A stretch of DNA of 64,000 nucleotides from Variovorax boronicumulans (GTDB lineage: Bacteria > Pseudomonadota > Gammaproteobacteria > Burkholderiales > Burkholderiaceae_C), in the NCBI RefSeq assembly GCF_030812215.1, contig NZ_JAUSSG010000007.1, positions 248,001-312,000 of the forward strand, given 5' to 3'. Shown in pieces: positions 57,351 through 64,000 of the stretch; position 1 is the first letter of the stretch, and each line of letters starts with the position of its first letter. Both the position numbers and the translations under genes were made by a program. The notes beneath the pieces were generated by a model that was not told where the DNA came from, ran no database searches, and worked only from the letters and a program-made list of their open reading frames with translations.

Positions 57351-60300
57351 GTACTCGCACCCGTGCCTCGGCCGGGGCCGTCCTTCTTCTGGCCAAGCTT
57401 GCTCAGGTCGAGGAGCCCATCGGGAATCCGCCTGCTGTCGGATGCCCCACCGGTCGCACGGAAACGCACGGTCTCGTTAGGCACGAAGCGGCCGAATTCA
57501 TCCATCCGGCGCCCGGAGATGATGGCGTCCAGCGGAATGGTGTGGGTGCCATCGGCTGCAGTCTGCGCGCTGTCGCTGTCCACCGTGTAGAGGTGCAGCG
57601 GTTGCTCGCCCTCGCTTTCGATGGGTCTGGGCAGAGGCTGGATCGCCGCCCACTTGGCCTGCGCCACCGTGCCATGCACCACATCGGCGGGCGGACCGAA
57701 AGACTCATCCAACGTCAAACCGCCTGCGCGGCTCACCTCGTCGGGCGGCGGACCCAGCACGAACTGGACCTTGCCGGCATCGGGCGTGTCCGGCGCGGGG
57801 CGTTCCGCAGCGTTCTGCCTCCCAGCGCGGGACAGCCTGAGCGCTTCGTGCTCGAAATCCGTGCGCCAGCGCTCGTTGGAGACGCCATCGGGATCATGCA
57901 AGAGGACCGAGCCGTCCGTACGGATCAGGAACTGTGAGTCCGACGGATAGAGGCCTGCGGAATTCAGGTTTTGCGTGATGGTTCCGGCACTGCGCGCAGT
58001 ACGTTCGTTGAGAAGTTCGGCGCCTTCGCCAGTGGCCGTCCATGTCGCCGGATCGGTGTCCAAGGCCCTGCTTCCCTGCTCGTGCCGCGGCATGAGAAGC
58101 ACCAGACGGTTGCCAACGAGATAGGGCCCGTCGACCTCGATCACATTTTCGGCACCGGCATGGTCGGCCAGCTTTTGCAGTGCACTCTTTTCCTCATGCG
58201 CAACGGCCATTTCGCGGTCGATCACTGCGCCGTCCGGCAAGTCCTCGCGCAGGTTCGCGAGATCCACGAGGCTGTGGGACTCATCTATCTCCGCCTCCGT
58301 ACGGAAGATCTTGATGACCTTGTCGTCGCCGAACGGGTACACGTCGGCGGCAAGACCTCTCCCCAGGATCTCGGGGCCCATCATGCCGAGCACCTCCTCC
58401 CCCTTCATCGGCCGGCGCGTGCCATCGGCATCGACAACCATCAGTCGATGGGCCGGCACGGGATCGCCGTCACCGTCCCTCATCGTGAGCGGTCGCGCAG
58501 CATCCCAGTCGAGGCGAGGAGACTGCGTGGCAAGCTTGTCCTGCGCCGCCGCCTTGAGCGCCCGCAACGCACCGATTTCCTCACGCCAGTCATAGGGCCG
58601 GTTCAATACTGCCGTGCCCTCCCCCTGGTCGCGGAAGAGCACCGCGCCATCCGGCATCACGATCAGATCAGGCTCGCGCACCCAAGTGTTGCGGTCGATC
58701 GACGGGTCTGCCGGACCCTGCTGCTTGATGCGTTCGATGGCAGCGAGTTGCCGGTCGACCGAGTCGATGGTCTTCTGGTTCAGCGGTCCGTCGTCGACGA
58801 TCCGGTAGCTTGTATAAGGCGCCTCGGCATCGAACTTCGGCGTCTTCACGCTGATGTCGCCGAGCGCCGTTCCGCCACGAGAGAAGAGTCCGGTGCGGTC
58901 CCAGATCGAATGCTCGCTCACGTCCAGCACGTCGACGCCCATCTTCCGGTGCAGCGACGAACCTTGCAGTTCGCTGGCGACGACGCGTGCCGGGGTGTCG
59001 CCGGTGCCGTGATACGGCACGGTGAGCACACCGTCGTAGAGGCGGAACGCAACCTTGTTGGCGCCGATGCCGACCACCGGCCCGAGGTGCGAAGCAAGGT
59101 CGGTCAGCGGTTGCGTTGCGCCCGATTCGTCGACCAGATGAAGCTGGCCGTCGATCTCGCGCACGCTGCCGGGCCGGGTGGCCTGTTGCGTAGGCGCGGC
59201 GTCGAAGCGCGTCTCGCCGTCCACCTTGTACAGAACCTGGCGGTCCGTGGCATTCGCCACCGCAGCGGTGAACGCCTCGGCGTGCGGCGGCGCGACCACG
59301 GCCTCGATGACCACCGGCGCATCGGGCTCGGCCGTGCGCAGGTTATGGGCCAGCCCGGTGCGAACGACCAGCTCGTGCACGCCGAGGCTCGTGTTGTTGT
59401 GGTCCGCGCTCATCGCGTGCGTGGCGTCGATGGGCGCCGTCACGCGCAGCGTGGGCGCCGGATCGCCGGGCGACCAGGTGCGCGGGGCGGTGACCGGCAC
59501 GGCATCGTCCGGCGACGATGTCCGCGGGATGGCGGGAGGTTCTGCATCCGTGCCATCGTGGATCACCACCCGCGTTCTCGAAGCGATCTGCTCGGCAGTC
59601 AACGAGCTCGGGCGAGTGGGGTCGCCGCTTTCGTAGTAACCCGTCTTCGCGTTCCAGACCAGCGAGGTCCCGGGAACCGTCGTCTGCCCATTGGGCGGGT
59701 CATAGTGCGGGCCATCGTCCTTCGGCGTCACCGCGGCCGAAGCCTCCGGTTCCGGGCTGGCTGCGGGCCTTGCGGTCGGCAGGTCCACGCCGGCGGGAAG
59801 CACGAGGCCCGACGCGGTGGTGGTCGTCTGCGGCGCGCCCAGCCACGACGCCGAGTCCGGGTCGTTGTCGATCAGCTTCTGGATGTCGGCCGTCCACTTC
59901 TTGCGGCCCGGGCCGTCGGGCAGGTACAGCCCGCGGTCGGTCTCGAAGATCAGCACGTAGCGGTCGGCGCCGCCCGTCACCGGCGAGCCCTGTTCCAGGC
60001 CCACGGCGATGGGGCCGCGCCGGGCCATCGATTCCTGCCCGAACAGGCTTCGAATGTTGGGATTGACGTGCGGCTCCATCAGCACGAGCGGTCCGCCGCC
60101 GTGCACGCGCGCATAGAAGGCGAGCACCTCTTCGCCTCGCCGCTTTCCCTCGGCGGCCGCTTCCTCGATGGTCAGCATCTTGCCGGCCTTGTTGGTCCCC
60201 GGCACCTGCTTCGCATCGGCGTTGAGGTAGGTCGAGAACTGCCAGACGTCGCCGCGCGCCAGCAGGTCTTCGCGCGGCACCTCGCCGGCCTCGAGCTTGC

Positions 60301-63300
60301 CGGCGCGGTAGTACGAGGCGGGCAGCGTCTTCACGTAGTTGTCGTCGATCAGCGCCTCGCGATGCAGCGCGATGATCCCCAGCGGCTTCGCGCCGAGCGG
60401 CGAGCCTTCGGCCGGGTAGACGACGTAGGCCATGCGGGTGCCGTCCGCCATCTCCTGCTGCCACTTGCGCGCCATGCCCTCGGGACCAAGGTTGTTGAAA
60501 TCGGGGCTCACGTCAAGCTGCCGGGTCAGCGACGCCAGCACCGCGGGCGCATTGCGGTCGCTGAACTGCTCGAGACGCACCACGCGTTCCTCGATGCCCA
60601 GCACGAGCGGGTCGATCCAGTTGCCCTCACCGACGCGTACGCCCATGTTGCGCACCTCGGCGCCGAATGGCGCATCGACGCGCTCGCCGCGGCCGTTGGG
60701 CGCGAGCCAGTAGCGCTGCTGGGCGTCGAAGTTCTCGTTGGGGTGAATGCGCCCGTTCGAGACGTCGATCAACGGCAGCTTCGGCTTCGCGACAACGACC
60801 TGGCCTTCGCCGAGTTCGATCTTCCGGCCCAGCGTGATGGTTCCTTCCACGGCATGCACGCGCGCACCCAGCATGTCGCTGAGCTTCGACGCCACCGATT
60901 CCGGCGACGGTGCCGAGGGGTCATCGGTCTTGCCGCCGCGGCAGAAGGCGAGCGCAACCTCCTGCCCATCTGCGGCATAGCCGGCGGCCCGCATGCTGGC
61001 GACGATGCGCTCCAGGCTGGGCACGTTCGCTTCTTCGACCGTGACGAGGAATACCCCCTCGGGCACCGCCATCTTGATGAGCTGTGCCGGGACCGGGTGG
61101 CCGTTCACCGTGACATTGCCTTCCAGGTAGTTCAGGTCGGGCGAGCGGTGCACCAGCGGCTTGCCCTGCCATTCCTTCGGCGCGAGCCAAGGCTCCGACG
61201 GGTACTTGTTCATCTGCGTCTCGATCAGCGAACGGTAGGTTGCCGTGCCGCTGCCGCCTTCCGCATAGAGGCCCACTGGCGTCTCGAAAATGGCTACATA
61301 GCGGGTCGGTATGGTGCCGTCCTCCAACGGCGGCCCCTTTTCATGCACCACGGCCACCGGCCCGCCGTCGGCCATGCGCGCCTGGCTGTTGAGGCTGTCG
61401 GTGTTGACGGTCTTGGGCCAGCCGAGTGTGGGCACGGCCTCGGGTGCACCGGCGTGCACGCGCGCGTAGAAGGCATCGATGGGCTCGCCGCGGCGCGCCA
61501 GCTCCGCCATCGCCGCGTCCATCACCTGCTTCTTCGCGGCCGAATTGACCACGCCGCCGGGGAACGACGAATCGGGCGATTTGGTCGACGTGCGGGCCCC
61601 GATCAGGTAGGTCGAGAACTGCCACACCTCGCCGCGCTGTAGCAGTGCTTCCTTGCTCGCCGTGCCGGCCGGCTTCTCGCCGGCGTAGTGGGCGGGGTCG
61701 CGGGTCTCGATGTAGTTGTCGCCGACCAGCGGCTCCTTGTGCACGGCGATGATGCCGAGCGGTCGCCGCTCGGCGGCCGAGCCGGGTGCGGGATAGATCA
61801 CGAAGGCCATGCGCGTGCCCTCATTCATCTGATCGATCCACTTCTTCGCCATGCCGTCGGCCTTCAACTGCATGAAGTCGGGGCTGTACTTCAACTCCTT
61901 CGTCAGATGCGGCAACACATCGCGCGCATGCTGCGCATCGAACGGCACCAGTTCGACCGAGCGGTCCTCGATGCCCGGGCGCGGCAGGTCGATGGTCTTG
62001 TCGCCCACCGCGGTCCCCTGGTCGAGCACCTTCTGCGAGAACGGCGCCTGGGCCTCCTGCGTACGGCCGCCCGGCTCGAGCCAGAAGCGTTGCTGCGCAT
62101 CGAAGTCGGCATCGGCGGGCATCGGGTGCGGCGCATTCCGCGAAACGTCGGTCAGCGGCAGGTTCGGCCGTTGCACCACCGGCGCGCCCCGCGCCGTGTT
62201 CCTCGGGCCGAGCCCGATATCGCCGTCCACCACATGCACGCGCGATCCCCGCAGGTTGCCCAGCTCGCGCGCCAGCGCATCGGGCGACGGCGTATCCGCC
62301 CGTATCGACGGCTCACCCTTGAACAGATAGAGCGCCACGTCCTTGCCTTCCGGATGGCCGGCCGCGCGCAGGTCTGCGGCGATGCGTTCGGCGCTCGGCG
62401 GGTTGCCGTGCTCGGCCACCACCAGGATGCTGTCGGGCGGCACCGCCAACTCGATGTCGCTTGCGGGCATCGGGCGGCCATTCACCATCACGTCGCCCAC
62501 CAGGTAGTTTTGGTCCGCCGGACGCATCGGCGCCAGCAGGCTGCGCGAGCCCGGCACCTTGTCGAAGGCCTCCTCGATCTTGCTGCGCCACTTCAGCGTG
62601 CCCTTGCCCTCGGGCCCATAGAGGCTCGCATCGGTCTCGTAGATGTAGATGTGGCGTGCCGGTTCGCCGTCCGGGAAGTCGGCGCTCTTGAACGGCGAGC
62701 TGTCCTCGTAGCCAACGGCAATCGGCCCGCGGCCGACCGTCTGCGATTCCTGGCTGAAGGAGCTCGCCACGTTGAACTTGTGGCCCTTGAGCAAGGTCGT
62801 GACGCCATTCGAATCGGTGACGAACGGCGCGCCGCCGCTCACGCGCGAATAGAACGCCTGCACCGGTGCGCCCTTCGCTTCCTCTTGCCGCATCACGTCC
62901 TTCATGAACTGCATGCGCGCGGCCTTGTTGATCACGCCGCCCGGGTAGCGGTCCTTGTTGGCGCCCAGGTAGGTCGAGAACTGCCAGACCTCGCCGCGGG
63001 CCTGCAACGCCTCCCTGCTCGTCTCGCCCGCCGGCTTGCTGCCGCGGTAGAGCTCCGGCGGCAAGGTGTTGCGGTAGCTGTCGCCGATCAGCGCTTCCTT
63101 GTGGACCGAGATCAGGCCGATGGGTGCATCCGAGGCCGGTGTCGAGCCGGTCGCCGGATAGATCACCCGCGCATACCGCGTGCCGTTGGCGATCTCGCCG
63201 AGCCATTTGTTGATCATTCCCTCCGCGCCGAGCGCGTTGTACTCGGGGCTGACGCCCAACTGCCTGACCAGCAGCGGGAACACCTCCTGCGCGTTCTCCG

Positions 63301-64000
63301 CGGTCATCGGGCGCATGTCGACCACGCGGTCCTCGATGCCCAGGTGCAGCGGATCGATGGCCTTGTCGCCCACCCTCGCGCCCTGGTCGAGCACCTTCTG
63401 CGAGAACGGCGCCTGGGCCTCCGGCATGCGGCCGCCGGGCTCGAGCCAGAAGCGTTGCTGCGCGTCGAAGTCCGCATCGGCAATGACCGGATGCGGCGTC
63501 TTCTGCGAGACGTCGGTCAGCGGCAGGTTCGGCCGCTCCACGCCCGGGGTGCCCTCGAGCTTGGTCTTGGCGCCGAGCACGATGTTGCCGTCCACCGCAT
63601 GCACGCGCGCGCCGATCTTGTTGCTCAGTTCGCGCGCCAGCGATTCGGGTGCCGGCGCATTCGCCTGCTTCGGCGTTTTGCCTTCGCAGAAGTAGATCGT
63701 CACGTCCTGGCCTTCGGGATAGCCGCCGGCTCGCAGGTCCGCGGCAATGCGTGCGACGCTGGGCGGGTTGTCGAGCGTTGCCAGCACCAGGATGCTGTCG
63801 GGCGGCACCGCCAGTTCGATATCGCGCACGGACACAGGGCGGCCGTTCACCGTCGCCTCGCCTTCGAGGTAGTTCAGGTCCGCCGGACGCGGGGTGGCCG
63901 GGCGTGCCGCGATCGGCGTCGCCTGGTCGGGCTGTTCGGCCAGCAAGGGCCGCGAGCCGGGCTTGGCGCCGGGCTTCAGCCCCGCCAGCAGGTTCACGAT
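57347..64000 (-). CDS. Giant multi-repeat protein with two degenerate kinase-like domains, 5' truncated
   Basis: At least 2,217 codons visible and no stop before the window edge; the first in-window start is only a GTG inside the open frame, so the protein continues upstream. Three tandem ~455-residue repeats (see repeat entries). Then a Pro/Asp-rich linker (~residues 1390-1560), and two regions with protein-kinase-like order. Kinase-like 1 (~1635-1815): glycine loop VVGIGANKVAFRLYDG, catalytic-loop-like DPSIDRNTWV, DFG-like MPDGAVLFRDQG. Kinase-like 2 (~1870-2045): GRGLAADVYPFGDDKVIKIF (Gly-rich plus Lys), hinge LMPRHEQGSRAL, LYPSDSQFLI then DGSVLLHDPDG. Both lack a clear HRD motif. No signal peptide is seen in this part. 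It looks like an effector or polymorphic toxin protein; function inferred from architecture only. Confidence 0.8.
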   Translation of the reverse strand: MVNLLAGLKPGAKPGSRPLLAEQPDQATPIAARPATPRPADLNYLEGEATVNGRPVSVRDIELAVPPDSILVLATLDNPPSVARIAADLRAGGYPEGQDVTIYFCEGKTPKQANAPAPESLARELSNKIGARVHAVDGNIVLGAKTKLEGTPGVERPNLPLTDVSQKTPHPVIADADFDAQQRFWLEPGGRMPEAQAPFSQKVLDQGARVGDKAIDPLHLGIEDRVVDMRPMTAENAQEVFPLLVRQLGVSPEYNALGAEGMINKWLGEIANGTRYARVIYPATGSTPASDAPIGLISVHKEALIGDSYRNTLPPELYRGSKPAGETSREALQARGEVWQFSTYLGANKDRYPGGVINKAARMQFMKDVMRQEEAKGAPVQAFYSRVSGGAPFVTDSNGVTTLLKGHKFNVASSFSQESQTVGRGPIAVGYEDSSPFKSADFPDGEPARHIYIYETDASLYGPEGKGTLKWRSKIEEAFDKVPGSRSLLAPMRPADQNYLVGDVMVNGRPMPASDIELAVPPDSILVVAEHGNPPSAERIAADLRAAGHPEGKDVALYLFKGEPSIRADTPSPDALARELGNLRGSRVHVVDGDIGLGPRNTARGAPVVQRPNLPLTDVSRNAPHPMPADADFDAQQRFWLEPGGRTQEAQAPFSQKVLDQGTAVGDKTIDLPRPGIEDRSVELVPFDAQHARDVLPHLTKELKYSPDFMQLKADGMAKKWIDQMNEGTRMAFVIYPAPGSAAERRPLGIIAVHKEPLVGDNYIETRDPAHYAGEKPAGTASKEALLQRGEVWQFSTYLIGARTSTKSPDSSFPGGVVNSAAKKQVMDAAMAELARRGEPIDAFYARVHAGAPEAVPTLGWPKTVNTDSLNSQARMADGGPVAVVHEKGPPLEDGTIPTRYVAIFETPVGLYAEGGSGTATYRSLIETQMNKYPSEPWLAPKEWQGKPLVHRSPDLNYLEGNVTVNGHPVPAQLIKMAVPEGVFLVTVEEANVPSLERIVASMRAAGYAADGQEVALAFCRGGKTDDPSAPSPESVASKLSDMLGARVHAVEGTITLGRKIELGEGQVVVAKPKLPLIDVSNGRIHPNENFDAQQRYWLAPNGRGERVDAPFGAEVRNMGVRVGEGNWIDPLVLGIEERVVRLEQFSDRNAPAVLASLTRQLDVSPDFNNLGPEGMARKWQQEMADGTRMAYVVYPAEGSPLGAKPLGIIALHREALIDDNYVKTLPASYYRAGKLEAGEVPREDLLARGDVWQFSTYLNADAKQVPGTNKAGKMLTIEEAAAEGKRRGEEVLAFYARVHGGGPLVLMEPHVNPNIRSLFGQESMARRGPIAVGLEQGSPVTGGADRYVLIFETDRGLYLPDGPGRKKWTADIQKLIDNDPDSASWLGAPQTTTTASGLVLPAGVDLPTARPAASPEPEASAAVTPKDDGPHYDPPNGQTTVPGTSLVWNAKTGYYESGDPTRPSSLTAEQIASRTRVVIHDGTDAEPPAIPRTSSPDDAVPVTAPRTWSPGDPAPTLRVTAPIDATHAMSADHNNTSLGVHELVVRTGLAHNLRTAEPDAPVVIEAVVAPPHAEAFTAAVANATDRQVLYKVDGETRFDAAPTQQATRPGSVREIDGQLHLVDESGATQPLTDLASHLGPVVGIGANKVAFRLYDGVLTVPYHGTGDTPARVVASELQGSSLHRKMGVDVLDVSEHSIWDRTGLFSRGGTALGDISVKTPKFDAEAPYTSYRIVDDGPLNQKTIDSVDRQLAAIERIKQQGPADPSIDRNTWVREPDLIVMPDGAVLFRDQGEGTAVLNRPYDWREEIGALRALKAAAQDKLATQSPRLDWDAARPLTMRDGDGDPVPAHRLMVVDADGTRRPMKGEEVLGMMGPEILGRGLAADVYPFGDDKVIKIFRTEAEIDESHSLVDLANLREDLPDGAVIDREMAVAHEEKSALQKLADHAGAENVIEVDGPYLVGNRLVLLMPRHEQGSRALDTDPATWTATGEGAELLNERTARSAGTITQNLNSAGLYPSDSQFLIRTDGSVLLHDPDGVSNERWRTDFEHEALRLSRAGRQNAAERPAPDTPDAGKVQFVLGPPPDEVSRAGGLTLDESFGPPADVVHGTVAQAKWAAIQPLPRPIESEGEQPLHLYTVDSDSAQTAADGTHTIPLDAIISGRRMDEFGRFVPNETVRFRATGGASDSRRIPDGLLDLSKLGQKKDGPGRGTGAST
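59856..61194 (-). repeat. Tandem repeat unit 3 of the giant protein
   Basis: About 446 residues: LNYLEGNV, ASMRAAGYAADGQEVALAFC, KLSDMLGARVHAVEG, KWQQEMADGTRMAYVVYP, LHREALIDDNY, RGDVWQFSTYLN and AFYARVHGGG, ending at SASWLGAP. It is followed by the Pro-rich linker, not a fourth unit. Confidence 0.75.
61195..62555 (-). repeat. Tandem repeat unit 2 of the giant protein
   Basis: About 454 residues, same order: NYLVGD, IAADLRAAGHPEGKDVALYL, LARELGN, then KWIDQMNEGTRMAFVIYP, VHKEPLVGDNY, RGEVWQFSTYL and AFYARVHAGA. Residue matches to unit 1 run through the whole unit. Confidence 0.75.
62556..63960 (-). repeat. Tandem repeat unit 1 of the giant protein
   Basis: About 468 residues, from the Leu-rich SRPLLAEQ/LNYLEGE opening to the next SRSLLAP. 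The first half resembles an effector-associated pattern: IAADLRAGGYPEGQDVTIYFCEG, then LARELSNKIGARVHAVDG. The second half has ARVIYP, a VHKEALIGDSY strand, RGEVWQFSTYLG and AFYSRVSGG. Confidence 0.7.

Noticed and set aside
57971..61642. 1223-codon rightward open frame inside the giant gene
   Set aside because: Antisense to the repeat region whose three copies conserve protein residues on the minus strand; the plus frame lacks domain logic.
1..64000. CRISPR arrays, rRNA or tRNA genes and IS elements
   Set aside because: No regular direct-repeat/spacer pattern, no tRNA-like cloverleaf or rRNA signature, and no transposase was recognised.

Overview
The window comes from a high-GC Gram-negative bacterium. 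The gene families point to Burkholderiales, most likely Comamonadaceae close to Variovorax: two Bug/TctC-type binding proteins, many LysR regulators, a fused TRAP carrier, and a DUF3348/DUF802/OmpA/DUF2894 operon. The genus is an inference from gene content and was not tested by alignment. I see no rRNA, tRNA, CRISPR array, IS element, integrase or phage gene. Coding density is high, genes often overlap by 1-8 bases, and most of the long unannotated reading frames are high-GC shadows.

Layout. 1-4.8 kb: a truncated VOC-family gene, then a FecI/FecR/TonB-receptor iron-signalling set read right to left. 4.8-10.8 kb: a five-gene leftward catabolic operon (TRAP DctP, fused DctQM, LacI regulator, 2-hydroxyacid dehydrogenase, lactonase-like amidohydrolase) with a recognisable promoter and an overlapping palindromic operator. 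10.8-12.3 kb: a lower-GC three-gene island containing a probable ClyA-superfamily alpha-pore-forming toxin. 12.4-16.3 kb: a small SpoT/MESH1-like HD protein, a secreted phosphodiesterase with two Apple/PAN-like repeats, and an EmrB-type exporter. 16.4-22.7 kb: PqiA (as two genes), PqiB and PqiC, tightly coupled downstream of two drug-efflux MFS genes. 22.9-26.6 kb: a CmcJ/NvfI-type oxidoreductase, an unusual SDR, and an M48 membrane protease.

26.7-30.7 kb: the DUF3348-DUF802-OmpA-DUF2894 operon. It encodes a four-TM MotA/ExbB-like channel with a long helical tail and a MotB-like partner that keeps the membrane Asp, so it resembles the ZorA/ZorB pair of Zorya defence without the Zorya effectors. 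30.9-38.7 kb: a PPOX flavoprotein, three MFS genes, two LysR regulators, an NmrA-like protein and an O6-alkylguanine repair protein. 38.8-46.7 kb: a divergent GntR-controlled locus (YdiJ-type D-2-hydroxyglutarate dehydrogenase on one side; class V aminotransferase, Bug receptor and FAH-type hydratase on the other) with duplicated palindromic operators. 46.8-56.4 kb: mixed regulators and enzymes, a poly-Gly lipoprotein with a beta-helix-like region next to a LuxR solo, and an operon pairing a Bug receptor with an N-formylglutamate amidohydrolase under a LysR operator.

57.3-64 kb: the 3' part of a giant leftward gene, still open at the window edge, with at least 2,217 codons visible. It has three tandem ~455-residue repeats, a Pro-rich linker and two degenerate kinase-like domains, and looks like a secreted effector or polymorphic-toxin protein. 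The three places most worth following are the pore-forming-toxin island, the ZorAB-like operon and this giant gene.
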